The notes beneath the pieces were generated by a model, which was not told where the DNA came from, made no database searches, and saw nothing but the letters and a program-made list of their open reading frames with translations. Positions 35,101 to 44,417 of a DNA stretch of 64,000 nt are shown piece by piece. Source of the stretch: Anaerospora hongkongensis (GTDB lineage: Bacteria; Bacillota; Negativicutes; Sporomusales; DSM-15969); NCBI RefSeq assembly GCF_004339805.1, contig NZ_SLUI01000003.1, positions 186,001 through 250,000 on the forward strand, written 5' to 3'. The position numbers and the translations under genes were made by a program. The first letter of the stretch is position 1. Each line of letters starts with the position of its first letter.

Positions 35101-36606
35101 GTGAGAAAATCCGTCAGAATGCTGTTGGCTATGACGGCAGCAATTAGTATAACGGCAGGAAATCAGTTCGGCGATGGACCGAAGGGCAACGTGGTATACG
35201 CTGCGAGTCTGCCTGCGAATACAGACGAAAGTGCAAAAGCAGACTTTGCTTATGAAATGGCCCAAATAACGGCCAAGCTTTTCGCTGCTCCCAGCACAAA
35301 CGTTGAAACCTTTAAAGTGGAGTATTCTTATGCAATTGCGAGGGTAACGGCAAAAGTAATGCCGCTGCTGCCTGAAGGCCAGCGACGGGACTTTGCTTAC
35401 ACTATGGCGCAGAATACAGCAAGAATAATGAATGACTCTAATCTTAATGTAGAGCGGGCGAAAGCCGATTTTTCCTATGAAATGGCAACCCTGACATCAA
35501 AAATGATTGCTGGCTCAACCAATTTGGCGTCTGCCGGCGCCGCTTCCGGTAATGCGGCTGCAGGCAGTTTAAGCAGCGGTGGATCTTCTGCGCCGCTGCT
35601 GCGCAATAATGCCGATATTGAACCAAAAGCAGCGGCATTGCCCTCCCCGCCGATAAGTGCAGTACCCGAACAAAAAACCAAGGCGAATCCGAGTTACATT
35701 GCACCGGAAACGTATAATGGGCTGATCAATGAACTAAAGCACGTAGGCGATGCAAGTAATCGCCAGCCTGATAATAAAGTAAATATTGATGGAGAAGTCC
35801 GTTACCATTATGCACAAAATAGCGGCCCCGATCTTTTTGACCGCGATTCGGCCGGCATTCGTGTCCGCCTGGGACTAGATGTTCCTATTGAGGAGGATTG
35901 GCGTCTATATGGTATGCTGGAAGGCCAGAAGAAAATCCTAAATTACAATAATTTCTTAAAACCATCTCGTTTGTATGCAGCAGGACAAACTGGTGAAACA
36001 AAAGTGACGGTAGGTTCCTTCGGCTATCTCATGGCGGAAGGCAATATTTATGACAGCGGCTTTAAAGGAGTTAGAGCTGACTTTGGTAAACCCGTCAAAT
36101 ATACATTGGGCTATGGGCAGACGGATGAAACAAAGGAAACCCTGACTGCCTCAGCGCGGTATGAGGATTATGATTACAATCTGGAAGCCGGTGTTTACCA
36201 CTACAATATGGCAGGCGGTAAACAAAACACCATTCGAACGTTTGGCGGTAATTATAACTTCAGTAATTTTGGCGTAGGCGCTATGATCTTACAATCAAGT
36301 CCTCAGGACCACGGCGACGGGACCGGTTATGTGTTCAGTGTGAATTATGGGGATCTTAAATCCTGGCGGCCCGGCACCTATAGTATTTTTGCAAAATATT
36401 ATAATCAGCCCCGCTATACATTTATTGCTCACGGTATGAATGGCAAGGGCAGTGTAATGGAGAACGGTTTCAAGGGGTATGGCGTGGGTATCAGCTACAC
36501 CTTGGCGGAGAATATGGTAGCGGGGACAGAATATTATCATCTTTCGGATAAAGCTGATGGTTCGAAAGGCAATACCTGGTGGAATTATGTAACACGTTAT
36601 TTTTAA
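35101..36606 (+). CDS. Outer-membrane beta-barrel protein with N-terminal helical repeats
   Basis: 501 residues. A signal peptide (about 1-35) leads to four helical repeats of about 25 residues: DFAYEMAQITAKL (48-60), EYSYAIARVTAKV (74-86), DFAYTMAQNTARI (97-109) and DFSYEMATLTSKM (123-135). A Ser/Ala/Pro-rich linker (about 138-210) follows, then a C-terminal porin-like beta-barrel (about 220-501) with alternating aromatic and polar strands and a final YVTRYF, the Phe-ended signal for outer-membrane insertion. GTG start, GGCGGTGA upstream. First gene behind the cyclic-di-GMP riboswitch. Repeat plus barrel recalls secretins of synthase-dependent polysaccharides (BcsC, PgaA), so a glycan exit pore is likely but unproven. 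Confidence 0.8.
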   Translation: MRKSVRMLLAMTAAISITAGNQFGDGPKGNVVYAASLPANTDESAKADFAYEMAQITAKLFAAPSTNVETFKVEYSYAIARVTAKVMPLLPEGQRRDFAYTMAQNTARIMNDSNLNVERAKADFSYEMATLTSKMIAGSTNLASAGAASGNAAAGSLSSGGSSAPLLRNNADIEPKAAALPSPPISAVPEQKTKANPSYIAPETYNGLINELKHVGDASNRQPDNKVNIDGEVRYHYAQNSGPDLFDRDSAGIRVRLGLDVPIEEDWRLYGMLEGQKKILNYNNFLKPSRLYAAGQTGETKVTVGSFGYLMAEGNIYDSGFKGVRADFGKPVKYTLGYGQTDETKETLTASARYEDYDYNLEAGVYHYNMAGGKQNTIRTFGGNYNFSNFGVGAMILQSSPQDHGDGTGYVFSVNYGDLKSWRPGTYSIFAKYYNQPRYTFIAHGMNGKGSVMENGFKGYGVGISYTLAENMVAGTEYYHLSDKADGSKGNTWWNYVTRYF

Positions 36607-36627
36607 ATAAGAAAAGGGTGAATTGCA

Positions 36628-37956
36628 TTGCAGCTGGAAGCTTTTGAACGAATAAAGTCCCGCAATGATTATCTTGCTGTAGTTGGCCTCGGGTATGTTG
36701 GACTGCCGATTGCGGTTGCCTTTGCCGATAAAGTAAAGACAATAGGCTTTGATATTGACCAGGAAAAAATTGCTGTTTATCAACAAGGTTTTGATCCAAC
36801 CAATGAGATTGGCGAGGAAAGAATCAGGCAGACAGCTTTGGAATTTACCTCCGATCCGGCGCGTTTACAAGAAGCGAAAATGATTATTGTCGCTGTTCCG
36901 ACACCGGTCAACGGCGATAAAACTCCGAATTTGGCGCCGGTAGTCAATGCCAGTAAAATAATTGGCCAAAACTTAACAAAGGGAACAGTTGTTGTTTTTG
37001 AATCTACGGTATATCCTGGTGTTACCGAAGATATTTGCGTACCTATTTTAGAACAAGAGTCAGGGTTTGCCTGTGGCCGTGATTTTAAGATTGCCTATTC
37101 ACCGGAGCGGATTAATCCGGGAGATAAAGTGCATAAGCTGGAGAATATCCGCAAAATAGTCGCCGGCATGGATGAGGAAACAGTCGCCAATATCGCAGCG
37201 GCTTATGAGCTTATTATTCAGGCCGGCGTTTACCGTGCGGAAACCATTAAAGTAGCCGAAGCGGCGAAACTGGCTGAAAATGCGCAGCGGGATATTAATA
37301 TTGCCTTCATGAATGAGCTGTCAATGGCGTTTGACCGCATGGGCATCAGTACGAAACAGGTTATTGATGCCATGAATACGAAATGGAATGCGTTAGGCTT
37401 TCATCCTGGGCTGGTAGGCGGTCATTGTATTGGCGTCGATCCGTATTATTTTATTTATCAGGCAGAGATGCTGGGTTATCACTCCCAAATTATCGCTGCC
37501 GGGCGAAAAGTCAATGATGGTATGGCTGCTTTTGTCACGGATAATATCATTAAAAAAATGATTCAGGCAAACAAGAATTTATCAAAATCGAATATTTATA
37601 TAATGGGCATTACCTTTAAAGAAAACTGTCCCGATATGCGCAATTCAAAGGCGGTTGATGTATATAAACAACTTGCCGCTTATGGAATTAAAGTGAAAAT
37701 AGTGGATCCTGTAGTGGATAAACGGGAATTTAAGAAAGAACTGAACCTCAATCTGGTAGATATTCAGGATGTCCATAATGCGGACTGTTTGGTCTTTTTA
37801 GTTGCTCACCAACAATTCAAGGATTTGCAGCCGGTTGATTTGGAAAAACTGCTGAAACCGCAGAAAGCACAATCAAAACAGGTGATTATTGATATTAAGA
37901 GTATGTTTGACCGGAAAACGATTGAGGACAAAGGTTATTCCTACTGGAGTCTTTAA
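36628..37956 (+). CDS. UDP-N-acetylhexosamine 6-dehydrogenase (TviB/WbpO type)
   Basis: 442 residues. The Rossmann start VVGLGYVGLPIAVAFADK, the PTPVN segment, ESTVYPGVTED, YSPERINPGDK and the catalytic cysteine in VGGHCIGVDPYY place it in the nucleotide-sugar dehydrogenases. Length and SPERINPGD fit the TviB/WbpO branch (UDP-GlcNAc or UDP-GalNAc oxidised at C6) better than UDP-glucose dehydrogenase. It should deliver an N-acetylhexosaminuronic acid donor for the synthase at 40674. TTG start 7 nt behind AAAGGGTGA, 21 nt after the barrel gene. Confidence 0.9.
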   Translation: MQLEAFERIKSRNDYLAVVGLGYVGLPIAVAFADKVKTIGFDIDQEKIAVYQQGFDPTNEIGEERIRQTALEFTSDPARLQEAKMIIVAVPTPVNGDKTPNLAPVVNASKIIGQNLTKGTVVVFESTVYPGVTEDICVPILEQESGFACGRDFKIAYSPERINPGDKVHKLENIRKIVAGMDEETVANIAAAYELIIQAGVYRAETIKVAEAAKLAENAQRDINIAFMNELSMAFDRMGISTKQVIDAMNTKWNALGFHPGLVGGHCIGVDPYYFIYQAEMLGYHSQIIAAGRKVNDGMAAFVTDNIIKKMIQANKNLSKSNIYIMGITFKENCPDMRNSKAVDVYKQLAAYGIKVKIVDPVVDKREFKKELNLNLVDIQDVHNADCLVFLVAHQQFKDLQPVDLEKLLKPQKAQSKQVIIDIKSMFDRKTIEDKGYSYWSL

Positions 37957-37973
37957 GCGGAGAGGTGATAGGC

Positions 37974-40625
37974 GTGAAAAACAAAAAAATAGTGCTGTCA
38001 CTAGCTGCTGTGCTTGGTGTTTGTCTGATTGGATTGTTATTTTTCAAAAACGTCTTATGGGCACCTACTGGTAGTGAGTATCGCAATATTACCGATATGA
38101 AAAGCTCCTATGAGGCTGATGCGGAAATTGCCAATGCGTTGGAACAGCTCAAAAACAGCCAGGAAAAAGCTACTGTTATTACAGGTACCAAAAGTACTCA
38201 GCGGCAGATTGCCCTGACTTTTGACGGTTTATCTGATCGTACCACCATGCAGCAGGTTTTGGACTTATTGAAGAAATATAATATTAAGGCTACCTTTTTT
38301 GTAGATGGGATGCAAACAGCTGAAGATCCACAAACTGTCGTAAATATTAGGAATGCGGGTTATAAAATAGAAAACTATACGCTTTCCGGAATGGGGAAAT
38401 TGGAGACTCTGCCGGTGGAACGCCTGGTTAAGGATTTCTGCCGGGCCCAGAAAATCATCAGGGTTACAACTGATCAAGGACCGAATCTTCTCAAATGCAA
38501 TGATACTAACTATACGGACCAAGTGCTCCAGGCTGCCAAAGCTTCCGGATTTGTAAGTGTTGTGAGAAGCAATGCTTTTGTTAATGTGAAACAAATTACG
38601 ACTCCTCAAGCGGCCGATGCATTTGTAAGCAGTCTCCAGCCGGGCAGTATTGTTTCCGTTAAGCTAAAGACGAATACGGAACCGGTAGCTAAGGATGCGG
38701 GTAAAACTGAGCAAAAACCGGCAATTGATAAACAGCCGGGCTTGAAAAATCTGACCCAGCAGGCTGATTACGGTGAAAAAGGAACGATCGAGGCAGTTGA
38801 AAAACTACTGATTGCGCTGGTTAAGGCCAAGTACACAACCGTTTATGTAGAAGATTTTGCTGCAAACAGTTTGATCAAACCGGTAAAAACGTCTTTGCTG
38901 CCTGACGGCAGACAGCTGACCCAGTATGTTGCTGCATATTGGGCAGCGGCAGCTTCCTTCATCCAGGAGGAGGCGATGAGTTTTCTGTCCGTCAGGAAAG
39001 CTTATGCAGCAGATGCGGTAAGTGCTGCTGCTCAGGAAATAAAAGTGATTACTACTACAGAACCGGCACTTTCCTTTACTTTTGGCGGTATCGGCAATGA
39101 AGCTGTGGTGAATGATATGCTGGCCAGATTGCAAACTCTCGGTATTCAAGGGACGTTCTTTATTGCCGACACGGAAATGAAAAGGTATCCTGCTACGCTC
39201 CGGAGAATCATTGCAAACGGACACGAAATTGGGATTGCGATCAGGCCCAAGGACAATGAAACGCTGGAAGAAACACAAAGGCTCATTCTGCGTGACCGCA
39301 AGCAGCTGCAGGAGCAGTTCGGTGTTGATACCGATCTAGTAAAACAGCCCTGGGGAGCTGTAACAGATACGACAAAAGCCGCTGTTGCCGGCGTAGGCTG
39401 CAAATTAATTGGCCAGTCGATTAATGTCGTTCAGAGCAAGCATAAGGATTATAGCTCTGCTGAGCAGGTAATGGCAGAGATCTTTGGTAAATCAGTGCTT
39501 TCGCTGGGGCGGGGCCAGATTATTCATTTTCGAATGGACTTTTATTCTAATAACCGTTTAATTGGCGATTTGGTAGAAGCCGTAAAGCAAAACAAAGTGG
39601 ATAATATTGCTTTTGCTACTTCTTATGACAATCCTGCAAATAACCGGGCGAATAGTTCCCAGTATACGATCAAGCCGGTGGGAGCAATTCTTGGCAATGC
39701 AAAGTATGTGTACCAGTATCCGATTGATCCTGCAACCGTTCCGGCCTATTTAAGAAGCAACGCCCCTAAGCTTACCATCAATGAGCATAATTTCCTAACA
39801 GAGGCTTCAAAGCGGTATATTGGAAATCCGGATGTGGATTATGACGACCGCATGCTCGGGTTTTCCAGAATGGACGCCCGCCGTCTCGACAAAAGCGGCC
39901 AGGTGCATACCAATGAGAATGTTATCTTCTTTACCTTTGATGATTGGGGTACCGATGCACCTATTAATAAATTGCTCTATGTGCTGCGCAAGCATAATGT
40001 GCCAGGGACTTTTTTTGTCCTCACCCATAACGTAACGTATAATCCCAATTTACTTCGTGCTATTGCAGCGGAGGGGCATGAGATCGGCAGTCACTCTGAC
40101 ATGCATAAGCCGATGGTAGTGCGTGATCCGAAATCGGGCAAGCAAATTCCAACTCAGAATAAAGATGAGTATACCAATGAATTGGCACTCTCGTATCAAA
40201 AGCTGGAACAAATCGTTGGCAACGTGACTGTTAATGGAAAACCTGCTTTGACACGCTTTTTCCGGCCGCCAACCCTCGCGGTTAGTAAAATGGGCTTTGA
40301 AGCATTGTTTGCAACAGGGTACGACTATATCATTTCTGGCTCTTGCAGTACTTATGACTACAAGGCCGAAAATGTTCCCCAGCTTGTCAACACGATAAAA
40401 GACGGAATTTATACAAAGCAGGGGGAAGTGAAAAAGGGAGCCGTATTTGTTATGCATATGGGTGATGCCGTTTCGTATACGCCGATGGCGCTGGATATTT
40501 TATTAACCGCCAATGAAGCCAAGGCTGATTCTGATCCTACCAAATTTAAGGTAGGCAGATTATCCGATTATTTAAAAGCAGGTTATACCCAAATGGCGCA
40601 TCATCTCCAAGAACCCGATAAATAG
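37974..40625 (+). CDS. Membrane-anchored protein with three NodB (polysaccharide deacetylase) domains, one intact
   Basis: 883 residues. An N-terminal helix (about 5-26) anchors it outside the cytoplasm. Domain 1 (from about residue 75) has TFDG but no His pair. Domain 2 (from about 360) has TFGG where active enzymes have TFDD, and NGHEIGIAI lacks the His motif. Domain 3 (about 645-860) is complete: TFDDWG, HSDMH, RFFRPP and HMGD, the usual metal-binding and catalytic motifs of CE4 enzymes. It probably N-deacetylates the growing glycan, while the degenerate domains may bind it. GTG 37974 follows GGAGAGGTGA; the upstream GTG at 37965 is inside that site. Confidence 0.88.
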   Translation: MKNKKIVLSLAAVLGVCLIGLLFFKNVLWAPTGSEYRNITDMKSSYEADAEIANALEQLKNSQEKATVITGTKSTQRQIALTFDGLSDRTTMQQVLDLLKKYNIKATFFVDGMQTAEDPQTVVNIRNAGYKIENYTLSGMGKLETLPVERLVKDFCRAQKIIRVTTDQGPNLLKCNDTNYTDQVLQAAKASGFVSVVRSNAFVNVKQITTPQAADAFVSSLQPGSIVSVKLKTNTEPVAKDAGKTEQKPAIDKQPGLKNLTQQADYGEKGTIEAVEKLLIALVKAKYTTVYVEDFAANSLIKPVKTSLLPDGRQLTQYVAAYWAAAASFIQEEAMSFLSVRKAYAADAVSAAAQEIKVITTTEPALSFTFGGIGNEAVVNDMLARLQTLGIQGTFFIADTEMKRYPATLRRIIANGHEIGIAIRPKDNETLEETQRLILRDRKQLQEQFGVDTDLVKQPWGAVTDTTKAAVAGVGCKLIGQSINVVQSKHKDYSSAEQVMAEIFGKSVLSLGRGQIIHFRMDFYSNNRLIGDLVEAVKQNKVDNIAFATSYDNPANNRANSSQYTIKPVGAILGNAKYVYQYPIDPATVPAYLRSNAPKLTINEHNFLTEASKRYIGNPDVDYDDRMLGFSRMDARRLDKSGQVHTNENVIFFTFDDWGTDAPINKLLYVLRKHNVPGTFFVLTHNVTYNPNLLRAIAAEGHEIGSHSDMHKPMVVRDPKSGKQIPTQNKDEYTNELALSYQKLEQIVGNVTVNGKPALTRFFRPPTLAVSKMGFEALFATGYDYIISGSCSTYDYKAENVPQLVNTIKDGIYTKQGEVKKGAVFVMHMGDAVSYTPMALDILLTANEAKADSDPTKFKVGRLSDYLKAGYTQMAHHLQEPDK

Positions 40626-40673
40626 GCATGAAGCGCAGGGATAATTATATGCTGCGAGACCCGGCAGCGAGAA

Positions 40674-42530
40674 ATGGCAGGAAAGCGGATGTTCAATAAA
40701 TTATTTCAACAAGGCCCGGAAAAAGAAGAAGATGTTTTACTTGTTGCCAAGCCCGACCGCAGGCTGCTATCCAAGGTGCCGGATAAGGAAGGCTTGCGCA
40801 CGAATATCGACAGACGGCGGGCGCAGGGGAATGAGAGTGCCGACGACATCGCCGGTCTGATCAATAATGCGAACAGAGGCATACGTTATCTTGTCAATTA
40901 TGAGGTAACTATTGAATACGCCTCTGGTGACAAAACGGTAAAGTGCCATGGTAAAGGGATTGATATATCAACAACCGGTATGCTGCTGGAAGTTACACCG
41001 GAAGTTGCCCGTGACTTAAGTCAGGCGGCGATGATTAAACTGAAGTTTGTTATCGCTCCCGGTACGATGCCGGAAGGCTACGAGATGAAGGTGGATATTG
41101 CCGCCCAATTTGTACGTTCCGGTGAGTCCGCGGATGGCAAGGGGCTGTGCGGTGTCGTGTTCGTACAGTCACTGGCCGAGTATGCAGCAAAGAAGAAAAA
41201 TTGGTATATGCTGTCGGTGGCATCGCTGTTCCTGTTTTTTATAACTGCTGTCATCTTATTAATGCGGGCGGAAAGCATTATCTACTTTAAATTTAACAAG
41301 GCTTTGTATTTTTATAGCATTATTGCCGCTACATTTTTGCTCAGCCGGTATTTGTTCGGCTCTTTCTATCGACCGGTGCCGATTGACAAGGACTTCACAC
41401 CGGGAGTAACGATTATTATTCCCTGCTTTAATGAAGAAGAATGGATACAAAAAACGATTGCCGGCTGTATTAATCAGGATTACCCAATCGATAAACTGGA
41501 AGTCATTGTTGTTGACGATTGCTCGGATGACCAGTCGTTTGCCAAAATTACCGAGTTTGTCGAAGCGCTGAAGGTTCAGGAAAAACGGTATGATATTGAA
41601 AGCCGCCTGCATTATATCAAGCAGGAACAAAATGCAGGCAAGCGCGAGGCTTTGGCCCGAGGTGCCGTGATGGCCAGGCATGATTTAATCGTTTTCGTTG
41701 ATTCCGATAGTTTCCTGGATCCTTTTGCAATTCGCAATCTTGTTCAACCCTTTAAGGATACAAAAATGGGCGGCGTATCGGGACGGACCGACGTAGCCAA
41801 TACGTATACCAATGCGCTGACGAAAATGCAGGCTGTCCGCTATTATATCGCCTTTCGTATTATGAAAGCGGCAGAGAGCTATTTTGATGCAGTTACTTGT
41901 TTATCCGGGCCGCTCTCCTGTTATCGCAAGGATTTGGTCCTTCGCTATATGGATGCATGGCTGAATCAGCGCTTTTTAGGAGAAAAGGCTACTTTTGGTG
42001 ATGACCGAAGTATGACAAACTTTATTCTGCGCCAACATCGTACCGGGTATCAGGATACTGCCATTTGCAATACCATTGTTCCCAATAATCACCGGATTTT
42101 TTTAAAACAGCAAATGCGCTGGAAGCGCTCGTGGCTTCGCGAATCACTAATTGCCGCCAGTTTTATGTGGAAGAAAGAACCCTTTATGGCTTTATCCTTT
42201 TATATGGGTGTACTGGTTCCGTTGGTAGCGCCCCTGATTGTTATTTATAACTTATTGTACATTCCCATTACCCAGCGAGTTTTTCCTTTCACCTTTATTA
42301 TCGGGATTGCTTTAATGGCTTTTCTGATGAGCATGGCTCAGCTGCTGCTGCGCAAAAGCTCAACCTGGGTATACGGATTATGGTTCTGCCTGTATTATGA
42401 AGCGGTATTGCTGTGGCAAATGCCGATTGCCTGGGTTACTTTCTGGAAAACAACCTGGGGAACACGCATGACTCCGGCTGACGTGCTGGAAGCGCTGAAA
42501 AAGAATCGTAACAAGCAAATGAGGGCCTAG
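40674..42530 (+). CDS. PilZ-fused processive GT2 synthase, hyaluronan-synthase-like
   Basis: 618 residues. A PilZ domain (about 64-165) carries NRGIR (67-71) and DISTTG (97-102, the DxSxxG box); the first Arg of RxxxR is replaced by Asn. Two membrane helices (about 178-198 and 211-229) precede the GT2 domain (about 243-490) with DDCSDD, DSDS (343-346), SGPLSCYR, FGDDRSMTN and QQMRW (479-483). LNQRFLG, GDDR, TN and QQ-RWKRSW-RES follow the hyaluronan synthase pattern closely. Further helices end the protein. It should polymerise and export a glycan when cyclic-di-GMP binds PilZ. ATG 40674 is kept; ATG 40689 is an alternative start. Confidence 0.88.
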   Translation: MAGKRMFNKLFQQGPEKEEDVLLVAKPDRRLLSKVPDKEGLRTNIDRRRAQGNESADDIAGLINNANRGIRYLVNYEVTIEYASGDKTVKCHGKGIDISTTGMLLEVTPEVARDLSQAAMIKLKFVIAPGTMPEGYEMKVDIAAQFVRSGESADGKGLCGVVFVQSLAEYAAKKKNWYMLSVASLFLFFITAVILLMRAESIIYFKFNKALYFYSIIAATFLLSRYLFGSFYRPVPIDKDFTPGVTIIIPCFNEEEWIQKTIAGCINQDYPIDKLEVIVVDDCSDDQSFAKITEFVEALKVQEKRYDIESRLHYIKQEQNAGKREALARGAVMARHDLIVFVDSDSFLDPFAIRNLVQPFKDTKMGGVSGRTDVANTYTNALTKMQAVRYYIAFRIMKAAESYFDAVTCLSGPLSCYRKDLVLRYMDAWLNQRFLGEKATFGDDRSMTNFILRQHRTGYQDTAICNTIVPNNHRIFLKQQMRWKRSWLRESLIAASFMWKKEPFMALSFYMGVLVPLVAPLIVIYNLLYIPITQRVFPFTFIIGIALMAFLMSMAQLLLRKSSTWVYGLWFCLYYEAVLLWQMPIAWVTFWKTTWGTRMTPADVLEALKKNRNKQMRA

Positions 42531-42532
42531 AG

Positions 42533-44401
42533 ATGACAATATCGCGTGAAGAATTTACTGCCCGCAAAGACAGACGAAAACGCATTCGGGTTGTGTTTCA
42601 AATTCTCTTTCTCCTGGCAGTATTTGCCGTTGGGGTTTATGTTCTCTTTACGCTCAAGGCGTATTCGCCTTTTGCAGAGCAGAATGTGAAATATGCCGGA
42701 GATAAGGGATTTGTTTCCCTTGCCTATTTTGGTGTGGACAGATCAGGCAACCAGAGCCTGATAGGGGTTGAAAGGCTGCATGACCACCTGCAGGCCTTAA
42801 AAAATGCCGGTTATGTGACGATTACGCAAAAAGATATTGTCGACTATTACCAGAATGGTAAAACCTTGCCGGAAAAATCGCTGTTTTTAATCTTTGAAGA
42901 CGGCAGGCGGGATACGGCAATATTTTCGCAAAAGATATTGGAAGACTTGAACTTTAAAGCAACCATGCTGACTTACCCGGAAAAGTTTGAAAAAAATGAC
43001 CCGAAATTCTTAATGCCGAAAGAATTAACAGAACTGGAGAAAAACAGCTATTGGGAGATGGGGACTAACGGCTACCGTCTGGCCTTTATTAACGTATTTG
43101 ACCGGTACGACAATTATCTGGGGGAGCTGGATCCCCTGGAACATGCCAGTGTAGCATCGTACCTGGGGCGCAAATATAATCACTATTTAATGGACTTTAT
43201 CCGGGATGAATATGGGATTCCCAAAGAGAGCCAGTCCCGTATGAAAGAGCGCATTTCTTATGATTATCAGGCGCTGCAGAAGATTTACTCGAAGGAACTG
43301 GGCTATGTTCCGGGTATGTATATCCTTATGCACTCTAATACAGGGAGCTTTGGCAATAATGATAAAGTCAGCGCCGTAAATGAACAATGGATTCATACGC
43401 TGTTTAAACTGAACTTTAACCGTGAAGGCTTTGCCTTTAATCAGCGCAACAGCAGTATCTATGATTTAACAAGGATGCAGCCGCAGGCTTACTGGTATAC
43501 CAATCATTTACTGATGCGCATTAAGTATGATATTAATCAGGACCTGCCGTTTGTTACCGGTGAGAGCAGTAAACAGAAAGCCTGGGACATCGTCAAAGGA
43601 GCTGCAGAATTTCAGGAAGAGTCGATCATTTTGACATCCCTGCCGAAAGATAAAGGCTTATTGCGCTTAAAGAACAGTAATGATTTTGGCGATTTGAAGC
43701 TGTCGGTACGAATGAAGGGTAACAAGCTTGGCTTGCAGAAGTTATATCTGCGGGCCGATGACAGCTTAAACCGGTTTTTATCCGTGTACGTGTACAACAA
43801 CAATTTCTATGTAACCGAAAAAGTGAATGGCACGGAAAAGGAACTCTACAAAGTAAATTTAGATCAATTTGACGGTAAAGTGCCTTTGTCTATTGACGAA
43901 GATAAAAAGGCAGCGGAAATGCGGGAATTGGAAACGTTTATCAAATACGCCGATTCTGCTGAACGGGCTAAAATTTACGCTGCCCGGCTCGTAAACAAAT
44001 CCAGGGAAAATGTGCCCACTGTTGCGGCAGGCGCGGACGAATACGTACCCGAACTCAGCGTACACGCAAAAGGAGACAGGCTGCTGTCTCTCTCCCTTAA
44101 AAATGATAAGCTGAGTATTCTGCTGGATGGCAAAGAAGCGGTTCAGAACTTACAGCTGGCAAATGGTAAAGCCGGTGCTGTTTATCTTGAGACGGCATGG
44201 GGGGGTTATGGCTGGAGTCAGCGAAACTTGGCCGATGACGTTTACGATGGTGTGTTTGATAAACTGTTAATTACGGAAAACACCGGTGTCGATCAAGAAA
44301 AAGTCTTATTTGACAGCCGTATGCAGGGCTTTGATGCTGTTATGTTTAAGCTAAAACAGTACTGGTCAGCTCTCATTAACTGGTTTGTTGTTAACCTGTA
44401 G
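42533..44401 (+). CDS. Membrane-anchored NodB-like protein with C-terminal beta domain
   Basis: 622 residues starting 2 nt after the synthase stop. One N-terminal helix (about 21-43). Residues about 58-330 resemble a PgaB/NodB-like fold (FVSLAYFGVDRSG, HLQALKNAGYVTIT, KSLFLIFEDGRRDT, then FKATMLTYP), but the His-rich motif is missing, so catalysis is doubtful. The C-terminal part (about 370-590) is beta-rich with two similar halves (LKLSVRMKGNKLGLQKLYLR and ELSVHAKGDRLLSLSLK), suggesting a LamG-like carbohydrate-binding module. It probably binds or guides the polymer in the periplasm. Confidence 0.7.
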   Translation: MTISREEFTARKDRRKRIRVVFQILFLLAVFAVGVYVLFTLKAYSPFAEQNVKYAGDKGFVSLAYFGVDRSGNQSLIGVERLHDHLQALKNAGYVTITQKDIVDYYQNGKTLPEKSLFLIFEDGRRDTAIFSQKILEDLNFKATMLTYPEKFEKNDPKFLMPKELTELEKNSYWEMGTNGYRLAFINVFDRYDNYLGELDPLEHASVASYLGRKYNHYLMDFIRDEYGIPKESQSRMKERISYDYQALQKIYSKELGYVPGMYILMHSNTGSFGNNDKVSAVNEQWIHTLFKLNFNREGFAFNQRNSSIYDLTRMQPQAYWYTNHLLMRIKYDINQDLPFVTGESSKQKAWDIVKGAAEFQEESIILTSLPKDKGLLRLKNSNDFGDLKLSVRMKGNKLGLQKLYLRADDSLNRFLSVYVYNNNFYVTEKVNGTEKELYKVNLDQFDGKVPLSIDEDKKAAEMRELETFIKYADSAERAKIYAARLVNKSRENVPTVAAGADEYVPELSVHAKGDRLLSLSLKNDKLSILLDGKEAVQNLQLANGKAGAVYLETAWGGYGWSQRNLADDVYDGVFDKLLITENTGVDQEKVLFDSRMQGFDAVMFKLKQYWSALINWFVVNL

Positions 44402-44417
44402 GAAAAGGAGGAAATGC

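Noticed and set aside
35222-35520. S-layer homology (SLH) domain in the barrel protein
   Set aside because: SLH domains are common at the N-terminus of Negativicute porins, but the four repeats here are only about 25 residues and lack the SLH pattern.
36628-37956. UDP-glucose dehydrogenase giving a true hyaluronan pathway
   Set aside because: The synthase is hyaluronan-synthase-like, which makes this tempting, but the dehydrogenase has TviB/WbpO-type features (SPERINPGD, length), so a HexNAc-uronic acid is more likely.
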